64,000 bases of DNA from Antedon mediterranea (taxonomy: Eukaryota; Echinodermata; Crinoidea; Comatulida; Antedonidae), in contig NC_092671.1 in the NCBI RefSeq assembly GCF_964355755.1, positions 38,023,304 to 38,087,303 on the forward strand. Direction: 5' to 3'. Below the pieces are notes generated by a model. It did no database searches. It was given only the letters and a program-made list of their open reading frames with translations, and was not told where the DNA came from. Shown here in pieces: positions 32,725-44,947 of this stretch (position 1 is the stretch's first letter; each line of letters begins with the position of its first letter). The translations under genes and the position numbers were made by a program.

Positions 32725-34420
32725 GTAAGTAAAAGTTCTATTAATACTGCTCAATTGAACATTTTATGTATAATTATTAGTACCTTTGAAAACTGAATCA
32801 ACCACTGTAATCCAGTCTATCTTTAGAATATGATGGGTGACAAACATTGTTTGTATAAAATTCTAAGGTGTGGCAATAACAATTATATCCTTCTGGGTTT
32901 CCTTTAGTTTGATAGGCACCTGAATTGATAGAAAACAAATAAAAACAGTTCAACTTCTGGATTTTGAATACAAGTGTTTGATAGTAAACATATTATTCAT
33001 AAGAATTTAAATATGTATAACCACAATTTTAAAAGAATTACTACCTACAATTTTTATTTTTTATTTATTTTGCAAAAGCCAACATGCGAAAACAATTTTG
33101 TAAAACAACAAACCTGCAGCTACTTCCATACATATTTTATACATGCAATAATGTTATGTTTATAAAACAGTGGCTTTGACTAACGAGCCTGCTGAAAAAA
33201 AAAATAATTTCAGTACAGTATTTAACTTGAATTTTTCCTACAAATAACAATATAAATTCTGAGCCCAACAACCAGTGCGTCAATTTTATCAATATATTTT
33301 TCTTCTTTTTGTTTGCATGATTTAATTCAACGTAAAAACCGATTTGATCAAATTTTTAAGGTACGCAAGCAATAGTTATGTGTGATTTTCTAAAATCCTG
33401 CTTTTAGTTTTGGTCATCATCATTACACCCTATTTAGTCTCATACAGTTATCATCATGCAAGTGATTATTCCATTTTTTTAAATGGCCAAAATTAAGCAC
33501 ATTTCATGTAATTTTAAGCATAAATGTTCATGGATATACTATAATACAATGAAAGCACAATTTTCAATACTTACTACTGTGATATTACAAATGGATCCAA
33601 CGGTCCCCACCCCCCAGCCCTGCTCACTTTTAAACTTTGTAAATTTCAATGTAAAATGTAGGAAAGTTGAGCACTTCATCCAAAAATGTTCAAGCCCTCC
33701 TTCAATCTTATCCATTATTTTCTCTACCTGTTTATTTTAAAAAAAAGGTGCTATTTTCACTAATGGAATTTATTTACTATCAATCATACAAAATGTATGG
33801 TTATGACAGTTTTAATATGGAGAAATTTTATTTTAATACATAATTTAACACTGCTTACTTCTTGACAACAATATCTATTTTCCCACATCTCCTCTACAAC
33901 ACAGTTTCCACACCCACACCTGTAGTAGAAAAAGAAGGAATATGAATATGATTATGTTGTCAGAATGTCTCACTTCTTAAAATATGAAGGTCTAGGCCTA
34001 GCTAGGCTAGTAGACTAGTTAGTAGTACGCCTACTCTACTACTTACTAGCCCTAAAATAAAGCATTTATATATTACTATACTAGCTAGGCCTATATGCTA
34101 GGCCTATCAATTTATATAAAAAAATGAAGAAAATATTTCAACGATTTACGATGTATTAATCATTTAAGAATGAAACTGTAAAGCGGATAAGTTAATATCG
34201 AAATAGTTTTGGCGCAGTGGACGATTAACCCAAAAATTCCTATCTCCTCCTGTACAAAAGTTTCCGCTTGTGACGTCACAGGCGGATTTTTTTTCATTTC
34301 TTAGGGCTGTTTTTTATGCGTCATCGTCATCTCTGAAATGTACTCTAACAGTCAGCTGTATGTAACAGTATATACTACGTGTTGAAAACATAAAATCAAA
34401 CTTTTTGGAATCGTTTCATA
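32725..34420. other. Intergenic, duplicate of 8.36-9.7 kb
   Basis: No gene seen. A GGCCTA/CTAGG-rich patch lies at 33990-34110. 34430-34580 resumes strong similarity to 9770-9920. Confidence 0.55.
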
Positions 34421-34920
34421 TCATCTTTAATGGTTTCCAATCATGCAACTCTGTTGTCAACATTGTTGTTTCTTCTGTACAGAAATAATTGCAATGAAAA
34501 CTAAATTACTAAGTTAGGTCACATGCTAAATCACTCCAGACAATGACCAATGTCACATCTGTGTGTAGAACCTAATGACAATTAAAATATTATAAATATT
34601 TACAAACGTTAACAAACATACCATTCAATTGGCGCAGGAATAGTGTTTTTGTACATTTACTAATATTGTAAAAATACTGTGGCAGACATTCTGCCCTTAA
34701 TTACTGTACATAATGTTGTTTTCAGTTTTGAGTATTTACTTATTTATATTATATTTCAAATATCAGCTACTTTAAAATATTGCATATAGTGTCTGAAAAC
34801 AACCAAACCCAAAGACATATGAAACTGAAATTATTAAAATCAAAATTAACTATGTGTTTAATAATTTCAAACATCTCCTCACTGTTTAGTTTGTCTATTA
34901 CTATCCCAGTCTGTCTGTAC

Positions 34921-36120
34921 TCACATGGATTTCAATTTCAGATGTTGATTAATTTTAGTCAATTTTAACAATTTAAATGCCAAAATACAACATAACATAA
35001 TTAAAGTTATTAAAATGAAACAAACTACAACAAAGTGTTGAATAATTTCAAAGTTCTCCTGAATCACAGTTTCTACATCTTTAAGTGGCACTGTATAGAT
35101 GGGTGAGATTATTGGTGGCTTTCTTGTTGTTTCAGTTGTTGTCATGGGTTCACCTTCCACTGTAAGAATGACAGTATCTGAGCCAGTAAAGTCGTTATCA
35201 TAAACATTACATGTGAGTTGGGTGCCATGCATCTCGGGTAGTACAGATGAGATGGTTAACTTGTTGACATTGTTATTGTCAGTATAACAAATTTCAGAAG
35301 TCCATGTAAACTTAGCAGTATCAGTGTAGTTACCTTTGCAGGTGAGACTTGCAGTTTGATTTGAGGAATATTGAATGTCACCATGGATTACAACATTTAA
35401 TTTGTTCAAAATTAGTAGTGGGTCTGTATAACAATATTTTCTGTCATTTATTATATCAATATATAATTTACAACTATAAACTGTATTATTTATACTTGGT
35501 ATGGCAGGAAATTCTAAAGTTAACCACATGTGAGTGCTATTTTCATGCGATGAGGCTAGTTCAGTCATTTCAGTGAACTCCATAGATAGGTATGTAGATG
35601 TTTTCTCTGAAAGGCAAATAATTTGTGTGACATCACTAATGTTATATGAAGGTTGACTAAAGTAACACATTGGATACTCTTTTGATGGTACTTTGAGGAC
35701 GTTCAGGTGAGCTTTTCTTGAGGATATTATGCCTGTTGAAGTATCAAACACACATCTATAATCTGCAGCATCTGATCTTTCAACTGGATCAATTGTTAAG
35801 CTATACTCATAGATTCTATCTGTTATTCTTTTATTCACAAAAGAATATCGAGTATTTTCTGTTCGGTTTAATTTCTTGTTATGTTTCATCCAAGTTACTT
35901 GATCTGTTGATTCATGATTTTTTAGCAGAAAACAAACAAATCTTGCCTGCTTTGATTCAGCAAATGTAGCATCTTTTGGATAATCATTATCAAATGAAAT
36001 GTCCTGAGAAACTGAAGTTGAAATAATCATAACCAGAAGAGAAAGACACCAAAGCCTAGAGGTGTTAGTTGAACTATCAACAGATGCCTGAAAAGAATGC
36101 AAGGAGAAGAAAACCATCAA
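34921..36120 (-). CDS. Family A Ig-superfamily membrane protein (A4)
   Basis: Frame of 399 residues from 36120. A CTTTTCAG acceptor lies at 36095-36088, so the ancestral body exon starts at 36087 (GCA TCT...) and the first 11 codons are former intron. Leader LWCLSLLVMIISTSVSQ; Ig1 (RFVCFLL, QVTWMKH, SDAADYRC); Ig2 (YPMCYF to RKYCYTDP); Ig3 (LTCKGNYTDTAKFTW, LTCNVYD); stalk ETTRKPPIISPIYTVP; TM HFVVVCFILITLIMLCCILAF; basic tail of about 17. Intact. The matching promoter and first exon are deleted upstream (junction near 42601) and the ancestral intron holds kilobases of insertions, so expression would need the in-frame intronic ATG or a new promoter. Confidence 0.8.
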   Translation of the reverse strand: MMVFFSLHSFQASVDSSTNTSRLWCLSLLVMIISTSVSQDISFDNDYPKDATFAESKQARFVCFLLKNHESTDQVTWMKHNKKLNRTENTRYSFVNKRITDRIYEYSLTIDPVERSDAADYRCVFDTSTGIISSRKAHLNVLKVPSKEYPMCYFSQPSYNISDVTQIICLSEKTSTYLSMEFTEMTELASSHENSTHMWLTLEFPAIPSINNTVYSCKLYIDIINDRKYCYTDPLLILNKLNVVIHGDIQYSSNQTASLTCKGNYTDTAKFTWTSEICYTDNNNVNKLTISSVLPEMHGTQLTCNVYDNDFTGSDTVILTVEGEPMTTTETTRKPPIISPIYTVPLKDVETVIQENFEIIQHFVVVCFILITLIMLCCILAFKLLKLTKINQHLKLKSM

Positions 36121-36615
36121 ATTAATAGTTTCAGAAATTTATAGTGAGTTATCAATGCCTCAGTAAACAACGTAATCATAGTGGGAAAGCCACTTCGCGT
36201 TTTGACCGTTAAATCGTGTAAAATCGACTTACTTCCGCAATGACGATTTTGAAGCGCCACCTATCGTTGAAAACTAAAACCACGATTTTTCATCGCCTAG
36301 CAAATAAGTGCTGTTTTATTTTAAGCTCTCATGAATATTTAAGAACCGCCCAACATTACCTATTATGGTAAAAGCATTTCCTAATAAGTATAATTGGATA
36401 ACCAATCGGTTTCCTTCAAAGAAACCGAAGCTAATACAATACATTCGGCGACTGAAGTCGGGACTCGTGAAATTTATAAATGTGGTACGATTTGACTACT
36501 GTTTTGTTGTCCATTTTCTGAATAGTCGGAGGTGCATCCCAACAAATTACAAAAATTATAATCAATTGTTTTATCAAGAATAATATTAGTTTAATCGAGT
36601 ATGATATATTTCTAT

Positions 36616-37654
36616 GGAACGCCTCCTCTGCCTTCAGTTCACAATGGTCATGCAGTACACACCAGTCGTCATGCAGTACACACCAATGGTCATGCAGTAC
36701 ACACCAATGGTCATGCAGTACACACCAATGGTCATGCAGTACACACCAATCGTCGTTCACATTTATCATGCAGTACACACCAATGGTCATGCAGTACACA
36801 CCAATCGTCATGCAGTACACACCAATGGTCATGCAGTACACATCAATCGTCATGCAGTACACACCAAACATCATGCAGTACACACCAAACATCATGCAGT
36901 ACACACCAATCGTCATGCAGTACACACCAAACATCATGCAGTACACACCAATGGTCATGCAGTACACACCAATCGTCATGCAGTGAAATATTGCGTAATT
37001 TATACCGCCACCTATCGACAAAATCGAATATCACGTGACGTTTATTAGACGGCTGTAAAACTAGGCCATCGACTCTAAGATGTCTTTTATGTTTGACATA
37101 CTGTACTTATTTTAACCGCTACACATCTCTGTGAATGCTCTGTTTTTTATATATACAATAATTTATTATGCGAGACACAGGCGCGGCTAGGAGGCCATTG
37201 CAATTATTGAATTCCATAAAAGAAGTTTAAATAGTCTTAGTTTTACAGCCGTCTAATAAACCTCACGTGATATTCGATTTTGTCGATAGGTGGCGGTATA
37301 AATTACGCAATATTTGACTGCATGACGATTGGTGTGTACTGCATGACGATTGGTGTGTACTGCATGACCATTGGTGTGTACTGCATGATGTTTGGTGTGT
37401 ACTGCATGACGATTGGTGTGTACTGCATGACGATTGGTGTGTACTGCATGACGATTGGTGTGTACTGCATGACGATTGGTGTGTACTGCATGATGTTTGG
37501 TGTGTACTGCATGACGATTGGTGTGTACTGCATGACGATTGGTGTGTACTGCATGACCATTGGTGTGTACTGCATGACGATTGGTGTGTACTGCATGACG
37601 ATTGGTGTGTACTGCATGATAAATGTGAACTGAAGGCAGAGGAGGCGTTCCATA
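36616..37654. mobile_element. Foldback element with 21-bp arrays in both arms
   Basis: The ends GGAACGCCTCCTCTGCC and its complement bound the element. Each arm holds about 15 tandem copies of a 21-bp unit (CATGCAGTACACACCAATGGT and relatives), then an inner inverted repeat (CGCCACCTATCGACAAAATC). The arms flank a unique centre at about 37063-37240. A 9-bp direct repeat TATTTCTAT at 36607-36615 and 37655-37663 is a likely target-site duplication. ORFs through it are repeat artefacts. Confidence 0.8.
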
Positions 37655-37821
37655 TATTTCTATCCTGTTCAAAATTTGTTCGTGTATTCTCAGGCCTCGA
37701 AAAGTAGGTACATTTTCTAGCTGTGAGCGTGGTTTCGGCAACGCGAGACACATGTGTCAGTACAGTATAGGCGATAGCGAGACGTGTGTTGTACTGTGTT
37801 GTACTGGAGGGTTTCTTTTGT

Positions 37822-38428
37822 GCGAGTTGCGAGTAGAAAAATGCGAGTTGCGAGTCGGAAAATGCGAGTTGCGAGTCGGAAAATGCGAGTTGCGGGTCGG
37901 AAAATGCGAGTTGCGGGTCGGAAAATGCGAGTTGCGAGTTGGAAAGTGCGAGTTGCGAGTCGGAAAATGCGAGTTGCGAGTCGAAAAGTGCGAGTTGCGA
38001 GTCGGAAAGTGCGAGTTGCGAGTCGGAAAGTGCGAGTTTCGGGTCTGAAAATGCGAGTTGCGGGTCGGAAAATGCGAGTTGCGAGTCTGAAAGTGCGAGT
38101 TGCGAGTCTGAAAGTGCGAGTTGCGAGTCGGAAAGTGCGAGTTGCGAGTCGGAAAGTGCGAGTTGCGAGTCGGAAAATGCGAGTTGCGGGTCGGAAAATG
38201 CGAGTTGCGAGTCGGAAAATGCGAGTTGCGAGTCTGAAAGTGCGAGTTGCGAGTCGGAAAGTGCGAGTTGCGAGTCGGAAAGTGCGAGTTGCGGGTCGGA
38301 AAGTGCGAGTTGCGGGTCGGAAAATGCGAGTTGCGGGTCGGAAAATGCGAGCTGCGAGTCGGAAAGTGCGGGTTGCGGGTCGGAAAATGCGAATTGCGGT
38401 CGGAAAGTGCGAGTTGCGGGTCGGAAAG
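37822..38428 (+). repeat. 21-bp minisatellite, about 29 copies
   Basis: Tandem GCGAGTTGCGAGTCGGAAAAT units with scattered A/G changes. It is GC-rich and CpG-rich unlike the surroundings. No inverted partner is seen. All frames lack stops because the unit is seven codons (KCELRVG, ASCESEN, VASRKMR). Confidence 0.9.
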
Positions 38429-38449
38429 AGGCCTAGATTATATAAATAA

Positions 38450-39840
38450 TAGTAAATACTGTAATTTAAATTATAAAATACAGCCCCATTTTATTTTTTA
38501 GGCCATCATATAAATATTATAATTATATATACAACCAGACATTAGAATTTTTTAAAAATAATATTTATTATTTTTTCTGACACTTTCAGGAATCGTTGAT
38601 GATGCATAGTTCTTCATCTTTGTGACTTCAAATTGAGAGTGAAGTGGATAAAAAGATGACACCGGTACCACCTACCGACATTGTCATACCCAAACTATAA
38701 TTTAATAATTTAAAACAAAATGTTGAATTACAAATAATATATGTATGTTGCAGAGGATTTAGATGAATTACAATACAAATGTTTTATGTTGAATGCAAAC
38801 CTACTACACTATACTCTGTATATTATGTTATTGTCATGTGGTAGACCTTAAAAATTGAATATTTATTGTATGTTAGGCCTATTTTATATTTTATTAATAC
38901 TATTACTAGTATTAATTTATATTATACAGTACTAGTTTGTACATGTTTTTACCCCAAAAATAAGAATAAATAATTTGTTATTCAATCTAATAGCTTGTTT
39001 GTTCATCGATAACAAAACAATTGTAAGCAAGTATATAACAGTTCTTGTTAGCCGCTTATTTCAGGTCATATTATAATTATTATTAGCTAGGCCCGACGCG
39101 CCCGATCACAACGTCACTAAGTGACTTTCCGCCCCTGGAACAATCGCTCGCCAAATAGGGCTAGGCCTCGGACTCGTATAAAAGCTATTATAATAGTTAT
39201 GTTAAATATTCCTCAACTAAAATGTATATTGTGATAAATAAACAAGTAATAATATACGTTGTATTGGAATGTATTTATTTATATGAATTCTTATACGCGG
39301 ACAATTATAAACATCGCGTATATCGTTCGCTATAAATAAATTCATAAACACGATGACGATGTGTTTACAAAATGGCGGTTTCGCTAGTTTTCGATGGAAC
39401 AAATAGAGGTACCTTTAGTTTGAATAGTCGGAGCTGCATCCCAACCACCGAATTTTTTATCTTAATATCGTATTCTGTAGATTATTAATTTTTCTAACAG
39501 GGATTTTAAATTCAGGACTGTTCAATTTTTCTAAATATTTTATTTTAACAATTTTCTAGGGTACAATTTCGGAAAAAAGACATTGGTTGATTTTGCCGTT
39601 AAATTACAGATTATCGTTTTGTTCAAATACAGTACATTTAATTTTACATGACAATATATTAAAACCATTTATGAATTTATTTCACTAACAATATTTTTCC
39701 GATAATCAGCTAAATTTACAAATATTGTGTTTTTCAAACACCATAAAATTTAACAATTTTGAACTAAATTAGAAAAGTAGGGCGCCCTCCGAGTCGAAAT
39801 TTGACACGATTTGTCGACTGGCTTTCCCACTGATCAGTTG
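38450..39840. other. Intergenic, no supported gene
   Basis: AT-rich with short ORFs only. It is part of the DNA inserted into the A4 upstream region: similarity to the A5 upstream region stops near 36170 and resumes near 39870. Confidence 0.5.
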
Positions 39841-39869
39841 ACCTCTCTCTACACTGTTTGTGCTTTGTC

Positions 39870-41400
39870 TTCCGGGTTGTCTTCCCAAACTCGAAGAAGC
39901 AATTTTATACTGTATATTTATTTTTAATAGCAACAATAATATTTTATGTTTTTCATGAGATCCAGGCGCTATATATTTATGGAGGCACAAAATTTGTGGA
40001 AAGAAAGAAGAATAAGATAGAAAAAAAAAAAAAAAAATGATCCTGACAATAACAAGGGGTTATCCGCCAAGTGCGGATAACCAATAAGCATGTTACACAT
40101 ATTACTTCTCTCTTCAGATGGGATTCATTCATTCAATATACTAGATACATAATACAAAATTGTGTGCAATAAAACATATAGTATTAGACTTGCCCCAAGT
40201 CTGTATTTATTGTCTTTTTTTTTATTTATTTGTTTTTATTTCGACCGCGATTTTTGTCTGAAAATACAGACTTGTGAAACACGTATAGAAATCGATTTGC
40301 AGACCGCAAACAACTGATAAGAATGACGTAGGTTATCATACCGTATTTGGCTATATGGGGCGGGCGGTATGTAAATATGGATTTCAAATCAACCAATGAT
40401 CATTTTGTTTCAAAATGAAAAAGATCGAGTACGTACAGTGCTGAATGTACGATCGAGACTGTTGAAATATGAAATCGTGTTGCCAAGTTGTTTTGTTTAT
40501 TAATTGTTTAGTCTTTAGCCTAGGCCTCCTTCGTAGGTCCTACTCAACTCGCACGTATGATCTGCCAAATAAAACGCCAATAAGAGGTAGGCCTACATAC
40601 CACCACCGGCACACAACAGGATTCACACACAACAGACAGGGCTACGACACCACTACACAGAACAGGAAAGGGTCTAGGTGGGATTTAAATCAAATTATCT
40701 CCGCGTAATATTAAATGATCCATTCAATGTTTGATTTGCGGAGAAGCAAGACGAGTTTTCATGTTCTTGGGGAAAATCCCATCAAATGTTTACCAGACTA
40801 CTACTAGGCCTAGGCATATAAAATCATTTCTAGCCTTCAGAAACTTTCATCAATGTCCCGATCAATGTACCCAAGTACATTGTCTAAACGTAACATAGCG
40901 CATGCGTACCATCTTAGTTGTTGAGTCTTTGAAATTCTGAAATATGAATATTAAAACAGTGTACGAGTGAGTAGCCAATCGCATGCAGCTGAAACTAGTC
41001 AACCAGATAATCTATGCACCAAGAATTCTTGGTGTCAAACCACGTGACTTTTGCGTGTTTCCCCAGACGGAGTATCCAAACTCAAGTAAAACACGTATGA
41101 AACGCCATATGTGCAAAAATGTTTATATTTTTACTAATATTAAGAAAAAACTCCGTCTGGAGCCCAGACTAATATAGTATATATAATAATAGAGGATGAG
41201 AACACAAACTATTTAAAAATATTTCTTGCAGTTTGTACATTTCTATTGAATAGTGCAATTTAGAAGAATTTATAAGCAATTTAAAAATAAAACAAGATTT
41301 CAAAATTGTGATTCCATTCAAGTACTAAATTGTCAAATTACATGGTCTAATTTATCAAACTATTGTATATTTATTAATATTATAGGCTAGTACCTTGATT
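39870..41400. other. A4 upstream flank, similar to A5 upstream flank
   Basis: Blocks such as TCGAAGAAGCAATTTTATAC and AGGCGCTATATATTTATGG match 47025-47120, and 41170-41400 matches 47250-47670. A perfect hairpin GGTTATCCGC/GCGGATAACC is at 40058-40082. No reliable gene; a 79-codon ORF at 40469 has no recognisable feature. Confidence 0.5.
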
Positions 41401-41408
41401 GGTAACTA

Positions 41409-42556
41409 TGGAAGGCAATCGCCGGCAAAAATACAAAAGTAAAATAAACAACGTACTTTCACAAACAAACAACGTAATTTCACAAACGAACAATCTAAAC
41501 TAAAACAAAGAACGTACTTTCACAAACGAACAACCTACTTTCACAAACGAACGAACTAATGTAAAACAAACAACGTACTTTAAAAAACGAACAACCTACT
41601 TTTACGCGAACAACATATTTTTTACAAACGGACAACGTACATTGATAAACGAACAACCTGCTTTACCAAACGATGTAGATTGCCGAATGAACTAAGGACT
41701 CGTCCATTTTTTAAGTCGGGTATAAAAACACCACATGACCTGAGGAAAATAAAATGTTGTTAATAGTGAGGGAGCTCTCTATTTTGTGTCTAAGAATATA
41801 GAGTATACACTATATAACTACATACAGTGTAGCATAGGTAAAATTATGGGACCCGCCTTTTATTTCAATTTTTATCATGATGACGTGAATGAACACGAAG
41901 ATAGCAATTTTGGAAGGAATTTATCTGAGCAACAACATATTAACGTGTAGAATTGAAGAATTTGGATGCGTAGAATATAGATGCGCGCTATTTTAAATGA
42001 ACTATGACGCAAAAGATAAAAATACGACTTTTATAATTCAACTGGCCATAAATGATGTCACAACATCCGATACGCAACATTTTTACATGAATTCGTATCT
42101 AGAATTCAACATCTTCCAGAAAACATTTTCATGAGGGTCACTTTTCCTCCATTTGTCAGGATGAGTTTTGCTTACGCGCGCAAGATACAGGCTGCTCGCT
42201 TTGAGATCCCTAAGGCATATCCTCTTATCGGAACTTTTGCAATTACCCGACTTAAAAAATTGACAAGTCCTTAGTTCATTCGGCAATCTACATCGTTTGG
42301 TAAAGCAGGTTGTTCGTTTATCAATGTACGTTGTCCGTTTGTAAAAAATACGTTGTTTGCGTAAAAGTAGGTTGTTCGTTTTTTAAAGTACGTTGTTTGT
42401 TTTACATTAGTTCGTTCGTTTGTGAAAGTAGGTTGTTCGTTTGTGAAAGTACGTTCTTTGTTTTAATTTAGATCGTTCGTTTGTGAAAGTAGGTTGTTCG
42501 TTTGGGAAAGTACGTTGTTTGTTTTACTTTTGTATTTTTGGCGGCGATTGCCTTCC
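41409..42556. mobile_element. Foldback element with ~21-bp units (third family)
   Basis: Outer ends GGAAGGCAATCGCC and GGCGATTGCCTTCC are inverted. Each ~310-bp arm is made of units such as ACAAACGAACAACCTACTTTC, mostly 21 bp with a few 19-bp variants. Inner inverted ends are AAGGACT and TTTTTTAAGTCGGGT. The ~520-bp centre has no intact ORF. It is inserted in the A4 upstream flank. Confidence 0.8.
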
Positions 42557-42594
42557 ATACAAAAGATAGAGTGTGAACAATTCAAGTGTCATTG

Positions 42595-43040
42595 TATAAG
42601 GATCAATAATACAGGCAAATTATTGAAAAGCAAATTTGAAAAAAAAAACAATTAATGTTAGTCTAAAAAATGAGGATGGGGGATGAGGAACGTTACGTAC
42701 TTGTTTGTACTGGAATAGGATGATTTTCTTATTTATAACACAATATTAAGCATATGTTTTTAGATGTTTTGTAGGCATGTTCAGTGAATTTTGGTTTTTT
42801 TTTTTGTAGGAATCTTCATTTTCAGTGAATGATTTAGAATTACAGTATTATTATTTTAAAGAAATGTACTAATAACAAAAACAAATATTAGTAGATAAAT
42901 TTATTTTAAGTTCCTTTTATCATATACAAATATATATGTACAACCATGGTATTGAGCACTTTCTCCAGTTGATCTGGCTTTCTACTTAGTTAAATATATA
43001 TTTATATAGGCCAAGAGTGCTTTTCTGAACTGTATTGTGT
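42595..43040 (+). repeat. A upstream flank with promoter deleted
   Basis: CATTGTATAAGGATCAATAA joins sequence equivalent to 12427 directly to that equivalent to 13020, removing about 590 bp that hold the CRE and exon 1 in A2. 42740-42840 is a copy of the divergent-exon module. Confidence 0.6.
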
Positions 43041-43113
43041 ACACTGTGATTCAATATCACCCAAGTGAAGATTTGAAGATTTTGAGCTAGCTTTTTTTTC
43101 AATCTGATTAAAA

Positions 43114-44394
43114 ATGTCTAACCTGGCTTCTACAATTACAAGCATGTTTAGCTCATCCACTTCCATTTCTAGTTTTTATGGATACGACAAATTTCTAAAC
43201 ACAATAGATAACTTTCCATGTTTGCTTTCATCAACACCAATCCGTAAAACATTGTGTCGATCCGCCAAGATTACAACATCTTGCCAAACAGTGATTGAAT
43301 CGAAAGATGCCGAAATCCAAACATCAAACTCATGGGATCAAACCAATACAGTACTGTCACTGAAAAAGCAACTAAAAAGTGCTGAAGATCGGGTCAAAGA
43401 TCTAAGAAAACAGCTAGGAGAGAACCATGATCTTCATTCAAATTTTGTTCATCTTACCTCGGCATTTAATGAACTTAGTGATAGAAATGCTGTTCTAGAA
43501 GAGAAATTGAAAAGCTTAGAGTCACTAGTGCAAATCAATGCAGAATTTGAGTGTCAACCAAGCCACATAAAAGCTGCCAAACCCATTCCAACAAATGACC
43601 CAGTTGATATTGAATCAACAAACCATTATGATGTTCTCTGATGAATCAAATGAACAAATTGCACAAAATGTAACCCAGAATGAAGCTTTCCATGAGCATT
43701 CTGACAATGTTCATCACAACGTACCTGCAATAAAAAGCAGGAATCTCATCATAGGAGACTCTATGTTGAAACACATCAAGACAAAGGGCCTTTATGACAC
43801 ATCAATAAGAACACTACGAGGATCAAACACCAACCAACTTGATCACACGATACAAAATTTGGATCTTACCAATATTGAACATGTAATAATTCACTGTGGG
43901 ACAAATGATGTCAGTGCACATGATTTCAACTTGCGACAATTGGAGATGAACAATTAATGTCTAAGCTTAAAGAACGAGTATCTGGTAACGTATACATTTC
44001 AAGTATTTGTCCTCGCCTTGATAATGAAAGAATCAATAACAATGTTATTCAGGCAAACCGAATGCTTCAATCAATCTATGGACTTGCATTTATAGACAAC
44101 ACAAGAGCGTTTCTATCAAGCTATGGTAGAATAGATTCTTCTAAATTTACAAGACACGGATTGCATCTAAACAAGAAAGGAACATCGGCTTTAATCAAGA
44201 GTCTCAACAGAGCAGTCCAAATAATTTGTCACAAAGCTGAACATGCTTCAAACAGATCAATGAACACCTTTTGCCATTTTTGTAGTGAAACAGGACACAC
44301 GCGAAATGTTTGCAGACATGGCAAACCAGTTTTATGCTGGCGCTGTGATCAAACCGGACACAAAGCTAAATTATGTACAACTGGACAATATTGA
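43114..44394 (+). mobile_element. LINE ORF1: coiled coil, SGNH esterase, two CCHC knuckles (broken)
   Basis: Three overlapping frames together cover a LINE ORF1. 43114-43641 has a heptad-rich coiled coil (LKKQLKSAEDRVKDLRKQLG). 43595-43957 has IIGDSMLKHI and VIIHCGTND, SGNH/GDSL hydrolase blocks I and III. 43957-44394 ends the hydrolase domain with FTRHGLHLNKKGT and has two zinc knuckles (CHFCSETGHTRNVC, CWRCDQTGHKAKLC). At least two frame breaks. Esterase-type ORF1 is known in CR1/L2-group LINEs. The ORF1 protein would bind RNA/lipid in the retrotransposition particle. Confidence 0.8.
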
Positions 44395-44425
44395 GAATCT
44401 GGCAAAGCAAGTGTAGCCGCTGATC

Positions 44426-44945
44426 TTGAAATTGAACATGAAGTTGCTGATGAAATCAATTATGAAAATTCTCAAAAAACAGCTACATGTAATTTTAATG
44501 ATAATTATGACACTGGAATGTCAGGTAATTCAACTAACTCAAATTCTTCTTAATCCTAGTGTTGCTATTGATATGTCTCACAACTCCGCAGCATCAGGTA
44601 GCAATATTATTAATTTGTTAAATGGAATAATAACTAAAATAAGTTGTAAAGGATTAAAATTATTTCAATTGAATATACGTGGTCATGTAAATAAGATGGA
44701 CATGCTTAAGCATTTAACCAAAAATATTATATGTGACATTGGTGTATTATGTATAAATGAAACTTTTTGTGATGAAACTATAACTGATGGTGAAATTGCT
44801 ATTGAAAGTTTCAATTTATTAAGATGTGACAGAACAAGACATGGAGGTGGTGTAGCAATATAAATTAATAATAATTTAAATTATTGTCACAGAAAGGATC
44901 TTGAAATAGGAGGACTTGAATGTATATGGATTGAAATTAGTTACT
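44426..44945 (+). mobile_element. LINE ORF2 start, endonuclease fragment
   Basis: KLFQLNIRGHVNKMDMLKHL, ICDIGVLCINETFCDE and RTRHGGGVAI are the N-terminal blocks of an apurinic-type endonuclease (EEP fold) of a LINE ORF2. A stop follows and the sequence ends abruptly at the start of the ~280-bp tandem array at 44948. RT is absent. Confidence 0.75.
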
Positions 44946-44947
44946 AA

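Noticed and set aside
36640-37625. CRISPR-like array
   Set aside because: Repeats are contiguous without unique spacers, and the genome is eukaryotic.
36601-37753. ORFs encoding repeated HAVHTNR, CSTHQSS and VMQYTPM peptides
   Set aside because: Same 21-bp artefact in the foldback arms, mirrored on both strands.
37752-38501. ORFs of repeated KCELRVG or VASRKMR
   Set aside because: Translation of the 21-bp minisatellite; the three parallel frames are equally open.
40058-40082. Hairpin as a transcription terminator
   Set aside because: Bacterial-type terminators do not apply here and no gene ends there; kept only as a structural note.
40469-40708. 79-codon ORF with a hydrophobic start
   Set aside because: No domain, no paralogue in the window, low-complexity basic tail. 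Not enough to call a gene.
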